Assembly: GCA_041394845.1 (NCBI GenBank)
Contig: JAWKHL010000001.1
Location: forward strand, 2,046,001 to 2,110,000
Source of the DNA: JAHCHG01 sp041394845
GTDB taxonomy: Bacteria > Acidobacteriota > Blastocatellia > Pyrinomonadales > Pyrinomonadaceae
Length of the DNA stretch: 64,000 nucleotides
Reading direction: 5' to 3'
Shown piece by piece: positions 33,525 to 42,806 of the stretch; the first letter of the stretch is position 1, and each line of letters starts with the position of its first letter. The notes under the pieces were generated by a model. The model did not search any database. It saw nothing but the letters and a program-made list of their open reading frames with translations, and was not told the origin of the DNA. The translations under genes and the position numbers were made by a program.

Positions 33525-33772
33525 AAATTAAAATCGTCTTGGGTTATCACAAAAAGCGTCAAACCACTTATTAACTTTCGAGCATACTGATAACACTTCC
33601 AAAGCCCCGTGTTATCAACAGTATTCGCTCTTAAATTTACACCTCTCCCATCCCTGCGTCAAAATTTTCTTTTCAAATTCGGGAGTTGCGGCTGAATTGT
33701 CTGATTGTTGAAGAGATGCCTTTGCTGCTTCGCGTGCAAAGGCGACAAGCGGGACGCCCGGCGCTCCCGGTG
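33525..33772. other. Gene-free stretch, 248 bp
   Basis: No gene seen. It has an 8-bp inverted repeat, GATAACAC (33589-33596) and GTGTTATC (33609-33616), and, next to the radical SAM gene end, a truncated copy of the GGGAGCGCAGGCG element (gcgggacgcccggcgctccc, about 33750-33769). Confidence 0.5.
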
Positions 33773-34798
33773 TTATTCGGCACCGAGGACTTGTTGGATG
33801 GTTTCTTTTTTCAGGCCTTTGCCTTTGCGGTTGTTGTAGTCGTTCATTGAGATCTGCGGGTCGCGCCAGGCGTCGAGGTGGCCGACCTGGTGAACGCATT
33901 GGATGGTGCAGGTCGGGGCGCACCATTTTTCGGTGATGTATTCGCGCTCCATGTCTTCGCGGGTGTATTCGAGCAGAGGGATGCCGGGCGTGCCGCGCTG
34001 TTGCGAACACCAATGGACGAGGCCCTCTTCGCAGATGTACAGATAACGCGCTCCGGCCCGACAGCGCCAGTCGTATTCCTCGCCCTCGACCAGTTTGTCC
34101 TGAAACCAGTTCCAGCGGGCGTAAGAGCGCGACCCCTTGGATTTGATCTCCTTGTAAACCTCTTTTTCCCTTTCGGTCAACCCCTTGTTGAGCCCCATCT
34201 CGTCGTGGATGACGCCGACGGTCGATGAAAACCCGAGTTCGAGCGCCCGGTTGGCGATCACAAGAGCCTCGTCCGGATTCTTGACCCCGCCGCCGACGAC
34301 CGAATTGATGTTGACCTTAAAGCGGGCGTGTTCGGCCAGATTTTTCAGTTTCCCGTCCAATACCTTCAAACTCTTTTTGGAAACGTCGTCGGGCTGAACG
34401 TTGTCGATCGAGATCTGCAGATAATCCAGACCGGCCTCATTGAGCTTTTCGATCTTTGGAACCTGAAAATAATAGCCGTTCGAGATCAGACCGGCGATCA
34501 TCCCGTGATGGCGGATGCGGGCGATGATCTCGTAGATCTCCGGGTGCATCATCGGTTCGCCGCCCGAAATGGTGACGACCGAGGTTCCGAATTCGGCCAG
34601 TTTGTCGATCCTTCCCAGCATCACGTCGATCGGCACCGGGTCGCTCGTCTTGTCGTACTCATTGCAGTAGGCGCACGACAGATTGCATCGCCGCATCGGG
34701 ACGATGTGCACCAGAACCGGATGTCTGGTGGAGGCGAAAGCGCGAACCGTGTGACGGACTCCGCGCGTGAATCGACTGAAACTGCTGGCCTTCGGCAT
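33773..34798 (-). CDS. Radical SAM protein with C-terminal Cys-rich region
   Basis: 341 residues. CNLSCAYC (Cys38, Cys42, Cys45) binds the radical [4Fe-4S] cluster; 'VVTISGGEPMMHPEIYEIIARIRHHGMIAGLISNG' and 'YLQISIDN' are the classical radical SAM blocks. The C-terminal Cys (WRCRAG, YLYICEEGLVHWC, KWCAPTCTIQC) resemble a SPASM-like auxiliary cluster site. It probably modifies a peptide or small molecule; no precursor peptide was seen. A truncated repeat abuts its 3' end. Confidence 0.9.
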   Translation of the reverse strand: MPKASSFSRFTRGVRHTVRAFASTRHPVLVHIVPMRRCNLSCAYCNEYDKTSDPVPIDVMLGRIDKLAEFGTSVVTISGGEPMMHPEIYEIIARIRHHGMIAGLISNGYYFQVPKIEKLNEAGLDYLQISIDNVQPDDVSKKSLKVLDGKLKNLAEHARFKVNINSVVGGGVKNPDEALVIANRALELGFSSTVGVIHDEMGLNKGLTEREKEVYKEIKSKGSRSYARWNWFQDKLVEGEEYDWRCRAGARYLYICEEGLVHWCSQQRGTPGIPLLEYTREDMEREYITEKWCAPTCTIQCVHQVGHLDAWRDPQISMNDYNNRKGKGLKKETIQQVLGAE

Positions 34799-34878
34799 TA
34801 ATAAATGTCTCCTGGGGGACGAGTAACCGTAAACGTTAGATTATAGTTTTTCGCCCCCGACTTGGCAAACGCCAAACG

Positions 34879-34912
34879 GGCGAGTCTCCCCGTTATTTCG
34901 GGGAGACTCGCC
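34879..34912. terminator. 14-bp-arm hairpin between radical SAM and LolA-like genes
   Basis: GGCGAGTCTCCCCG (34879-34892) and CGGGGAGACTCGCC (34899-34912) with a 6-nt TTATTT loop. No T-run on the minus strand, so it may end the LolA-like mRNA by RNA stability rather than be a true intrinsic terminator. Confidence 0.6.
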
Positions 34913-34982
34913 GTTGGGATCTTCGGACGATTTTTCTTGCGGCGGGCCGATGCCGGTCCCGACCAACCCGCCCCGTCTCATC

Positions 34983-35681
34983 CTATTTGATGATCTTGGT
35001 TCCCGGCGGGAGTTTCTGTTGAAATATGCTCGCTTTGACCGACTCGTTTTTTCGGATGCCGGAAAGAAAGATCTCGGTCGTGTCCTTGTTTTTCTCGGTG
35101 ATCTTGATCTGCAATGGCATTCCGTTGGCGTCCACCCACATTTCGGCCACTTTGAAGGAAGCCTGCCCTTTCGGTGTCATCTCCAGATGCCAGGTCGGAG
35201 TTCCGCCCTTGACGTTTTCCGGTCCGAGGTACTCAATCTCGTAATTGGCCTTCAGTTCGGCCTTCGACATATCGATAAAGGCGAACAGGCTGCTGGCCTT
35301 GCCGCTTCCGCCTTTGGCATCCGAAGCACTTCCCTCCATCGCCTGTTTGAGGCGCGGCTGATAGATCGTGTATTTTTTATTGGCCACCGTCAGGGTCTCT
35401 TGGACCGGTTTGGCCCAGTCGATCCGAACCAACACGTCGCGCCCTTTGGCGGGAACGTAAACGGCGCTTCCCTGATAAATTTCCCGCTCGCCTAACTGGG
35501 CGTTGAGTTTGACCATTTCCACGCTGGTCTTGAGAGTATCCAAAGAATTCCGGTTGTCCTCCATCCGTTTCAGGATCTCGTTCTTAACCGAGGCCTGCGC
35601 TTTTGTTTCGGTAACGGCCAGAGCGCTGAAAAACATCACCGCAACCGCCGCAATCAAACTGAATTTTATAAATCTCATCAT
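34983..35681 (-). CDS. LolA-like outer-membrane lipoprotein carrier protein
   Basis: 232 residues with a signal peptide (FIKFSLIAAVAVMFFSALAV...AQA). 'ILKRMEDNRNSLDTLKTSVEMVKLNAQLGEREIYQGSAVYVPAKGRDVLVRIDWAKPVQETLTVANKKYTIYQPRLKQAMEG' is the LolA-type half-barrel start, and 'HLEMTPKGQASFKVAEMWVDANGMPLQIKITEKNKDTTEIFLSGIR' its later strands. Likely periplasmic. GAGGAG supports the start. It precedes a LolD-like ATPase 500 bp further upstream in the same orientation. Confidence 0.8.
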   Translation of the reverse strand: MMRFIKFSLIAAVAVMFFSALAVTETKAQASVKNEILKRMEDNRNSLDTLKTSVEMVKLNAQLGEREIYQGSAVYVPAKGRDVLVRIDWAKPVQETLTVANKKYTIYQPRLKQAMEGSASDAKGGSGKASSLFAFIDMSKAELKANYEIEYLGPENVKGGTPTWHLEMTPKGQASFKVAEMWVDANGMPLQIKITEKNKDTTEIFLSGIRKNESVKASIFQQKLPPGTKIIK

Positions 35682-35760
35682 AATAACTCCTCTAAAAAAG
35701 AGTGATTTCTTCGTTTTTGTTTGTTGGAAAGAGTTTTTTTTTGAAAAATGGAAAAAATCT

Positions 35761-36060
35761 TCAGCGAAGATCTATCTCGTAAAAGATATCGCCTTTTTCG
35801 TTCTTTTTTTGCCGCCAGCTGACGATCTCGGCGTTCGGGTTGCCGCTCAATTGTTTGACCCGCCCGGCCAGAACCCTCTCATCGTCGGAAAAATCATCGG
35901 CTTTGACGATCAGACGCGACGTTTGGGTTGCCAGTGTTTCGTGTTTGTCAAACCATGTTTTGGGAGTCAGAAAGATGAAAGCGATGATCAAAAGGCAAAA
36001 AACATCGTACTGCCAGGTTCCTCGCAGATGCTCCCAAAAAATTATCTTCTTCAGCGACAT
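35761..36060 (-). CDS. Hypothetical membrane-anchored protein (99 aa)
   Basis: 99 residues from ATG 36060 (MSLKKIIFWEHLRGTWQYDVFCLLIIAFIFLTPKTWF); the frame to 36096 has no better start. One membrane helix (about 17-35) followed by a soluble tail 'LIVKADDFSDDERVLAGRVKQLSGNPNAEIVSWRQKKNEKGDIFYEIDL'. It lies between the LolA-like and LolD-like genes. Confidence 0.6.
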   Translation of the reverse strand: MSLKKIIFWEHLRGTWQYDVFCLLIIAFIFLTPKTWFDKHETLATQTSRLIVKADDFSDDERVLAGRVKQLSGNPNAEIVSWRQKKNEKGDIFYEIDLR

Positions 36061-36179
36061 AAAGCTTCTTTGGCTCAAAACCCCGCCATCGGTCAAAACG
36101 GTTGAAAATGGGTTACACGCGTATGTTTATTAATTTGTTCCGCAAATGTCAAGATGAGTGCGAATTTCCATCCCGCTTC

Positions 36180-36857
36180 CTAATCATCGACGATCAGGCC
36201 GTCGCGCATATTGATGATCCGCCCGCAATGTTCGGCCGCTTCCGGGTTGTGGGTGATCATGATGATGGTCTGCCCCAGACGTTCGTTCAGCTGGCGGAAC
36301 ATCTCCAGGACGATCTCCGAATTCTCGGTGTCGAGATTGCCCGTCGGTTCGTCGGCCAGGATGATGGCCGGGTCGTTGATGATGGCCCGCGCCAGAGCCA
36401 CCCTCTGCTGTTCCCCGCCCGAAAGTTCGAGCGGTTTGTGGTTCATCTTGTCCTCGATCTTCAGAAGGCGCAACACCTCGCGGCGTTTTTCCGGATTTCC
36501 GCCCCCGTTTCCGGTGTGAATCCTTTCGGCCAGTTTCAGATTGCCGTCGGCCGTCAGCGTCGGAAACAGATTGAACCGCTGGAAAACGAAACCGATCTTG
36601 CGGCGGCGGATGTCGGTTCTCTGGGCGTCCGAAACGCGCGCCAGGTCCTCATCGGCGATGATGATCCGGCCGCTGGTCGGCGACAAAAGACCGCCGAGAA
36701 GATGAAGCAAGGTCGATTTTCCGCAGCCCGAAGGCCCCATCACGGCGACGAATTCGCCCTGTTCGATGTCGAGCGAGACGCCTCTCAAGGCCGGAACTTC
36801 GACCTTCCCGATGTGGTAGGTTTTGGTTAGATCTTCGGTTTGTAAAATTGTTTTCAT
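36180..36857 (-). CDS. LolD/MacB-type ABC transporter ATPase
   Basis: 225 residues. Walker A GPSGCGKST (41-49), Q-loop 'IGFVFQRFNLFPTLT', signature LSGGEQQRVALARAI, Walker B 'AIILADEPTGNLD', H-loop 'IIMITHNPE'. The GNLD and 'FQRFNLFPTLTADGN' pattern is typical for the LolD/MacB/FtsE class that works with a FtsX-like permease; no permease is adjacent in the window. Start at ATG 36857. It follows a lipoprotein gene after a repeat hairpin. Confidence 0.93.
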   Translation of the reverse strand: MKTILQTEDLTKTYHIGKVEVPALRGVSLDIEQGEFVAVMGPSGCGKSTLLHLLGGLLSPTSGRIIIADEDLARVSDAQRTDIRRRKIGFVFQRFNLFPTLTADGNLKLAERIHTGNGGGNPEKRREVLRLLKIEDKMNHKPLELSGGEQQRVALARAIINDPAIILADEPTGNLDTENSEIVLEMFRQLNERLGQTIIMITHNPEAAEHCGRIINMRDGLIVDD

Positions 36858-36872
36858 CAAAAACGGATTTAA

Positions 36873-36942
36873 AAACGGATAATGGATAACGGATAACGGA
36901 TAATATGGTCTTCAACTATTTTCCATTATCCGTTATCCGTTG
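36873..36942. repeat. GATAACG-unit hairpin
   Basis: Left arm acggataatggataacgg and right arm ccattatccgttatccgt with a 30-nt loop, filling the space between the LolD-like gene start and the lipoprotein gene end. The same unit family is at 61979-62072. Confidence 0.85.
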
Positions 36943-36948
36943 AAAAAA

Positions 36949-38037
36949 CTACTGACTCCTCGCCTCAATCACTTGCCGGATTCGCGGCGGGGCCTTGCCG
37001 GTCATTTCGATGACCTTATTATCGAGATCGATCTCCGGCAGGTTCCAGATATTTTCCAGCACGAAGGCTTCCTGCGGGTAGGTCTTGCCGATCGAAACGG
37101 TTTCCGGCGACTGATACCGGAGGCGCATCTTGTATTTTTCCTTCGGCCGGGTGACCTCTATTTCCAGCGGCAGATTGTTGTATTCTCCCGAACCCGTCAG
37201 TCTGCCCTCCTGCCCGTAAACGATGTCCGATTCGATCTCGCCGTCGGCATCGAAGATCTGCTGGCGCGCCAGACGCACCCGGCCGACCCGGTCGAACCAG
37301 AAACGCCTCGTGATCTGGATGTCCCCCTGACTGTCCTTGGCGTATTCGTCGAGCAGATAATATCCGCGCAAAACCCAGCTTTCCGGGCGTTTTTTCTTTT
37401 CGTCGAGCCCTACCTCCTCCTGAGTGATGGTGCTTTGGACGTAGGTGAATTTATTGGTGTCGATGGGGCGAACCAACATAGCGTCGGTAAAATGCTGGGG
37501 CCGGAGGTTGGAAAAAGCGTTGACATTTTGTTTTAACTCCTTGGTGCTTCCCTCGTTCTCCATTTTCTCGGCCAAATCCTTTTTCAAAACGGAATAATCG
37601 GCGTTGTTGGTTCCACGGACGAAAACCCGGTTTTTTCCGTCTCCGCCGTCTTCGAGAACTGCCACGCGGAATTTTTCGCCGTCCGAGGTCATCTGAACGA
37701 TGTCGGTTTTGATGAACGGGATCTGAACCTTGAGCTGGATGTTTTCCGGTCGCTGGACTACGATCAAACCGTCGGCGCTTTTGTATCTGTCTGCAACTCC
37801 CAGTTCGGCGTAGGAGTTATCTTCGAACTTGAGATCCACCTTGGCGTACATCGAATTGACCCGGGCCAGATTGTTGACCTGATTGATCAGGTCGGCCCGC
37901 GAAGCGTCCTCGGTTTTCAGCAAAACCGCCCTCTTGACCTTGACTTTGGGATTAAAAACGCCGCAACCGGAGATGAACGAAGCGCTTATGATCAAAATAA
38001 ATATATATAGCCTGACAGGGGGTTTGGTAATAAACAT
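36949..38037 (-). CDS. DUF4292-like lipoprotein
   Basis: 362 residues from ATG 38037 (MFITKPPVRLYIFILIISASFISGC). The lipobox ISGC gives a lipidated Cys. 'LLKTEDASRADLINQVNNLARVNSMYAKVDLKFEDNSYAELG...DGLIVVQRPENIQLKVQIPFIKTDIVQMTSDGEKFRVAV' is the start of a LolA/LolB-like (DUF4292-type) fold. Same strand and direction as the LolD-like gene; a possible partner in lipoprotein handling. Confidence 0.75.
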   Translation of the reverse strand: MFITKPPVRLYIFILIISASFISGCGVFNPKVKVKRAVLLKTEDASRADLINQVNNLARVNSMYAKVDLKFEDNSYAELGVADRYKSADGLIVVQRPENIQLKVQIPFIKTDIVQMTSDGEKFRVAVLEDGGDGKNRVFVRGTNNADYSVLKKDLAEKMENEGSTKELKQNVNAFSNLRPQHFTDAMLVRPIDTNKFTYVQSTITQEEVGLDEKKKRPESWVLRGYYLLDEYAKDSQGDIQITRRFWFDRVGRVRLARQQIFDADGEIESDIVYGQEGRLTGSGEYNNLPLEIEVTRPKEKYKMRLRYQSPETVSIGKTYPQEAFVLENIWNLPEIDLDNKVIEMTGKAPPRIRQVIEARSQ

Positions 38038-38265
38038 AAGACGTTTAAGATGAACAAAAAGATTGGCTTGTTGTCTTGAAAATGACTGCACAATAAAACG
38101 AATTTATTCCGAAAAAGTTTATTTCAGCTAACCAAATCGAAGATAATACCACGAAATTTTGCGTTTATCTAATAACGGCGGCCGGTAACCGGCGACCGGC
38201 GGTCGGATAATTCTTCCCCATCCTGCGTCCCCCCGCTTCTAAAAGTTTCATTCGCCCGTAATTTT

Positions 38266-38305
38266 CAACCGATCCGAAATCCGAAATCTAAAATCCAAAA
38301 TCAAA
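38266..38305. repeat. ATCCAAA unit run
   Basis: Units gatccgaaatccgaaatcta and aaatccaaaatcaaaa; no inverted partner in the gap. Confidence 0.7.
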
Positions 38306-38307
38306 AG

Positions 38308-38353
38308 ACGCGGGATGCGAAAGCCTTCCGCCCTTCGCCCCGCGTTTTTTTTT
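38308..38353. terminator. Terminator at the end of the oxidase operon
   Basis: ACGCGGG...GCGAA on the left pairs with TTCGC.CCGCGT (38334-38345); nine T follow on the + strand, and on the minus strand the stem is followed by CTTTTGATTTT, 25 bp after the ctaF stop. It can act in both directions and closes the electron-transport operon. Confidence 0.75.
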
Positions 38354-38376
38354 ACTGAGTATATTCCCTTTCGGGG

Positions 38377-38724
38377 TTAAAATGTTCCCGACACGCGGGT
38401 TAAATAATCCTGCATGGTAAAAGCGAACATGATCGCCAGCCAGAAGAAACTGCCGACGGCCGTCAGCCAGATCAGTTTCGGGCTCCAGCGAACATGCATA
38501 AAAAACAAGACGACGAAACTCATCTTGGTAAACGCGATCAGGAGCGCGACCAGAGTGTTGGCCCCGGGAAACAATTTTCCGTCAAGATCGGTCAAAGCGA
38601 CCACATAGGTTAAAACCGTCCCGACCACTAAAACCAGAAAAACAAGAGCGTAACCGGGAATCCCGATATGCTCCTCGTGTTCTTCGTGTTTTTCAAGATG
38701 TTCTTCCGAATGATGTTCTGCCAT
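38377..38724 (-). CDS. ctaF: Cytochrome c oxidase subunit IV (caa3 type)
   Basis: 115 residues, last gene of the operon. His/Glu-rich start (EHHSEEHLEKHEEHEEH), then three helices with 'YALVFLVLVVGTVLTYVVAL', 'TLVALLIAFTKMSFVVLFFMHVRWSPKLIW' and 'FFWLAIMFAFTMQDYLTR', the pattern of prokaryotic subunit IV (COX4_pro). It completes the caa3 oxidase. A repeat hairpin separates it from ctaE. Confidence 0.92.
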   Translation of the reverse strand: MAEHHSEEHLEKHEEHEEHIGIPGYALVFLVLVVGTVLTYVVALTDLDGKLFPGANTLVALLIAFTKMSFVVLFFMHVRWSPKLIWLTAVGSFFWLAIMFAFTMQDYLTRVSGTF

Positions 38725-38727
38725 AGT

Positions 38728-38889
38728 TGTTAAAGTTAAAAGATGAAAAAGTTTAAAAGTGAAAAAGGGTAAAGGTTTAATTGCCGGAAAAGTTTAAAGG
38801 TGAAAGAGAAACGATCTGTGGCGAAAATTTTGACTTCGCTTTCAGGAAAAAAACTTTTTCACCTTTTCACCCTTAAACTTTTCCACCTT
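38728..38889. repeat. AAAGTTTAAAAGTGAAAAA-type unit hairpin
   Basis: Units gaaaaagtttaaaagtgaaa and aaagtttaaaggtgaaagag face their complement ctttttcaccttttcaccct and cttaaacttttccacc, filling the space between ctaF and ctaE. Confidence 0.75.
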
Positions 38890-38890
38890 A

Positions 38891-39841
<951 letters not shown>

Positions 39842-39842
39842 T

Positions 39843-39900
39843 TATTTTTCAATTTGTTAATCGTTAATTGTTCATTGTTAATTGAAAAATGTTCGTCGCA
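39843..39900. repeat. GTTAATTG-unit hairpin
   Basis: tttttcaattt... and ...aattgaaaaa flank taatcgttaattgttcattgttaa; located between ctaE and ctaD. Confidence 0.6.
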
Positions 39901-39957
39901 TTTTCCGACTATTTTAACGACAACTCAAAATTCAAAACTCAAAAAATCGACCGAAAC

Positions 39958-41637
39958 TCAGGCGGTCGGAGCCGTTTGTCTCCTTCTGGCGTCTTCGATG
40001 TCGAGACCGTTTTCCTCGCCGAACTCGTAGGCTTCCCAGGTAACGACCGGCGTTTCCTCGAAATTCTCGGTCGGAGGCGGCGAAGATGTCCGCCATTCGA
40101 GCCCCGGCAGGAGCCACGGATTGTCCGATGCCTTCGGACCGAAGAAGAACGAATAGGTCAGATAGACGACCGGCAGAGTCAGACCGATCCCGAGGATCGA
40201 AGCCCCGGCCGTCGAGAAAATGTTCAGCACCTGCAATTCCTCGGCATATGAAGCGTAACGACGCGGCATGCCCATGTAACCGAGAATGAACTGCGGGAAA
40301 AAGGTCAGGTTGAACCCGACGAAAACGAGCATCGCCGAGATCTTGCCCCAGAACTCGGGATAGAGTTTTCCGGTCATCTTCGACCACCAGTAATGGATGC
40401 CGCCCAGGTAGGCCAGCACCTGTCCGCCGACCATGACGTAATGGAAATGGGCGACGATAAAGTAGGTGTCAGTGAGATGAACGGTCAGGCCGATCGAACC
40501 CAGAAAGAGTCCGGTCAAACCGCCGATCAGGAACAGACCGATAAAGAACAGCCCGTAAAGCATCGGGGTATCGTAAGAGATCGAGCCCTGATAGAGCGTC
40601 GCCGCCCAGTTAAAGACTTTGATCGCCGAGGGAACGGCCACGACCATCGTCAGGAACGAAAAGACCATCCCGGCGTAGATCGATTGCCCGGAAACGAACA
40701 TATGATGTCCCCAGACCAGAAAACCGAAAACGGCGATGGCGATCGAAGAAAAGGCGATGAATTCGTAACCGAAGATCTTTTTGCGCGAAAAATTCGAGAT
40801 CAGTTCCGAAATGACGCCCATTCCCGGCAGGATCATAATGTAAACGGCCGGGTGCGAGTAGAACCAGAACAGATGCTGAAACAGGATCGGATCGCCCCCG
40901 ATGGCCGGATCGAAGATGCCGATGCCGACGGCCCGCTCCAAAGCCAGCAGGAGAACGGTGATGGCGATCACCGGAGTTCCGAGGATCATCACCAGCGAGG
41001 TGGCGTAATGCGCCCAGACGAAAAGCGGCAGACGGAACCAGGTCATCCCGGGCGCGCGCATCGTGTGGATGGTAACGATGAAGTTAAGCCCGGTCAGGAT
41101 CGACGAAAAACCGTTGATAAAGACCCCGAGCCCGACCAGCATCACGTAACTGTTGGAAAAGGTGGTCGAATACGGGGTGTAAAAGGTCCAGCCCGTATCA
41201 ACCCCGCCCTGCATCAGGGCGAAGAGGATCAAAGCCCCGGCGATCCAGTAAATGTAAAGGCTGAGCAGATTGATCCGGGGAAAAGCGAGATCCTTGGCCC
41301 CGATCATGATCGGGATCAGAAAATTTCCGAGCACGGCCGGGATCGACGGGATCAGGAACAAAAAGATCATGATCACCCCGTGCTGGGTAAAGACCTTGTT
41401 GTAGGTGCCCGATTCCATCAGGTCGCTGGCCGGAGTCAGCAATTCGAGCCGGATGGCCGAGGCATACAGACCGCCCAACATAAAAAAGACGGAGATGCTC
41501 AGCAGGTACATAATCGCAATGCGCTTATGATCTTTGGTCAAAAGCCAGGATTTAATGCTGAATCCGTTGGTTAAATAATTGACCTTGGGCTCTTCTTCCT
41601 TAAAATTTTCCAAATTGGCTGCATCGATGTTTTGCAT
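39958..41637 (-). CDS. ctaD: Cytochrome c oxidase subunit I, A2-type haem-copper oxidase
   Basis: 559 residues with about 12 helices. Haem a ligand His86 (TQHGVIM), CuB ligands His262 and His311/His312 (GHHMF), haem a3 ligand His397 and haem a ligand His399 (AHFHY). The CuB segment reads YSHPAVY: Tyr266 can crosslink to His262, and the Glu of A1-type enzymes (HPEVY) is replaced, with Tyr260-Ser261 before the His, which marks the A2 subfamily also found in Rhodothermus. The start is 6 bp after the ctaC stop. Confidence 0.97.
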   Translation of the reverse strand: MQNIDAANLENFKEEEPKVNYLTNGFSIKSWLLTKDHKRIAIMYLLSISVFFMLGGLYASAIRLELLTPASDLMESGTYNKVFTQHGVIMIFLFLIPSIPAVLGNFLIPIMIGAKDLAFPRINLLSLYIYWIAGALILFALMQGGVDTGWTFYTPYSTTFSNSYVMLVGLGVFINGFSSILTGLNFIVTIHTMRAPGMTWFRLPLFVWAHYATSLVMILGTPVIAITVLLLALERAVGIGIFDPAIGGDPILFQHLFWFYSHPAVYIMILPGMGVISELISNFSRKKIFGYEFIAFSSIAIAVFGFLVWGHHMFVSGQSIYAGMVFSFLTMVVAVPSAIKVFNWAATLYQGSISYDTPMLYGLFFIGLFLIGGLTGLFLGSIGLTVHLTDTYFIVAHFHYVMVGGQVLAYLGGIHYWWSKMTGKLYPEFWGKISAMLVFVGFNLTFFPQFILGYMGMPRRYASYAEELQVLNIFSTAGASILGIGLTLPVVYLTYSFFFGPKASDNPWLLPGLEWRTSSPPPTENFEETPVVTWEAYEFGEENGLDIEDARRRQTAPTA

Positions 41638-41643
41638 AACTAC

Positions 41644-42711
41644 TTATTTTCCACCTTTTTCTTGGTTTGTCTGATTCCCCGAATCGGCCGCCGGTTTGGG
41701 GTTTTCCTTTCCGGTTTTGGGCGAAGCGGCCGGGGCGGGCTTGGCCGCCGGAGCGCTCGTTCCCGTGTCGGTAACTCCGCTCAACGATTTGATGTAAGCG
41801 ACCAGTTGAACCAACTGCTCCTCGGTCACCTGTCCTTTGAAGGTCGGCATGATCGGCTGATACCCCTCAACCACCTGACCGCCCGGATTGAGGATCGAAT
41901 TGCGGATGTATTCGTCATCGGCCGTGACGGTTTGGCCGTTGGTCAGTTTGACCTCCTTGCCGTAAATTCCTTCGAGAACGGCCCCGCGCTGATCCTTCCC
42001 GCCCTGATGACAGGTGGCGCATCCGAGTTTATTCTCAAACAGATCCTTGCCCGCTTCGATCGGGGTCTGGCCGGAAACATTGCCGCTCAGCCAGTTGTCG
42101 AAATCTTTCTGCTCCATGACGTAAACCCAGCCGCCCATGCCGGAATGATTGAGTCCGCAGTATTCGGCGCAATACAGATGATAGCGGCCCGGCTTGGTCG
42201 CCTTGAACCAGAGGTAGGTGTAGCGACCGGGCACGGCATCGGCCTTGGTCCGGAAAGCCGGGATGTAAAAATCGTGGAGAACATCCTCGGTCGTCATCGT
42301 CAGTTTGACGTTCCGCCCGACCGGAACGTGCAGTTCGTTGATCTCGCGCTGGCCGGTTTGGTGCTGGATCTTCCACATCCATTGCTTGCCGACGACGTAG
42401 ATCTCCATGGCGTCATCCGGCGGACGGTACTGGTTGTAGTAAATAATGGCGCCGCCCAAGAAGATGGTCATCGAGATGACGAACGGAATGATGGACCAGA
42501 CGGTTTCCAGAGCGATCGAACCGTGAATTTCTCTCGGCGTGGCAAATGGCTCTTTTTCGCGGTATTTGATGGCGAAAAAGAGGATCGCCGCGACGATACC
42601 GATGGTGAAAAAGACGCTGATGGCGATCAGATAAAAATATAAATAATCCACCTGCCAGGCGAAACTGGAGGCCTGATCGGGAAATAATGGAATCCACGAA
42701 TTCTGTTGCAT
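41644..42711 (-). CDS. ctaC: Cytochrome c oxidase subunit II fused to cytochrome c (caa3)
   Basis: 355 residues. Two N-terminal helices; CuA ligands His146 (LHDFYIP), Cys181 and Cys185 with Glu183 (CAEYC), His189 and Met192. A cytochrome c domain follows with CATCH (231-235) and a Met ligand in PIMPTF. The C-terminal tail is Ala/Pro/Lys-rich and disordered (SAPAAKPAPAASPKTGKE). It receives electrons from the ActE/ActA cytochromes. Directly upstream of ctaD. Confidence 0.97.
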   Translation of the reverse strand: MQQNSWIPLFPDQASSFAWQVDYLYFYLIAISVFFTIGIVAAILFFAIKYREKEPFATPREIHGSIALETVWSIIPFVISMTIFLGGAIIYYNQYRPPDDAMEIYVVGKQWMWKIQHQTGQREINELHVPVGRNVKLTMTTEDVLHDFYIPAFRTKADAVPGRYTYLWFKATKPGRYHLYCAEYCGLNHSGMGGWVYVMEQKDFDNWLSGNVSGQTPIEAGKDLFENKLGCATCHQGGKDQRGAVLEGIYGKEVKLTNGQTVTADDEYIRNSILNPGGQVVEGYQPIMPTFKGQVTEEQLVQLVAYIKSLSGVTDTGTSAPAAKPAPAASPKTGKENPKPAADSGNQTNQEKGGK

Positions 42712-42723
42712 AATCTTTTTATT

Positions 42724-42806
42724 TTGTTAATGGTTGATCGTTAATTGTTAATTGTTTTTTCGTCAGCGAAATTTCAATTAACAATTAACCACTAACAATT
42801 AACCAT
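42724..42806. repeat. GTTAATTG-unit hairpin
   Basis: Left gttaatggttgatcgttaat and right caattaacaattaaccact with extra aacaattaacc; sits between ctaC and sco. Confidence 0.8.

Larger units (their letters stand above)
38038..38376. other. 339-bp gene-free stretch
   Basis: It holds, from left to right, the lipoprotein gene leader, a GC-rich palindromic spot GCCGGTAACCGGC (38181-38193), an ATCCAAA unit run (38266-38305) and the terminator at 38308-38353. No coding frame is convincing. Confidence 0.5.
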
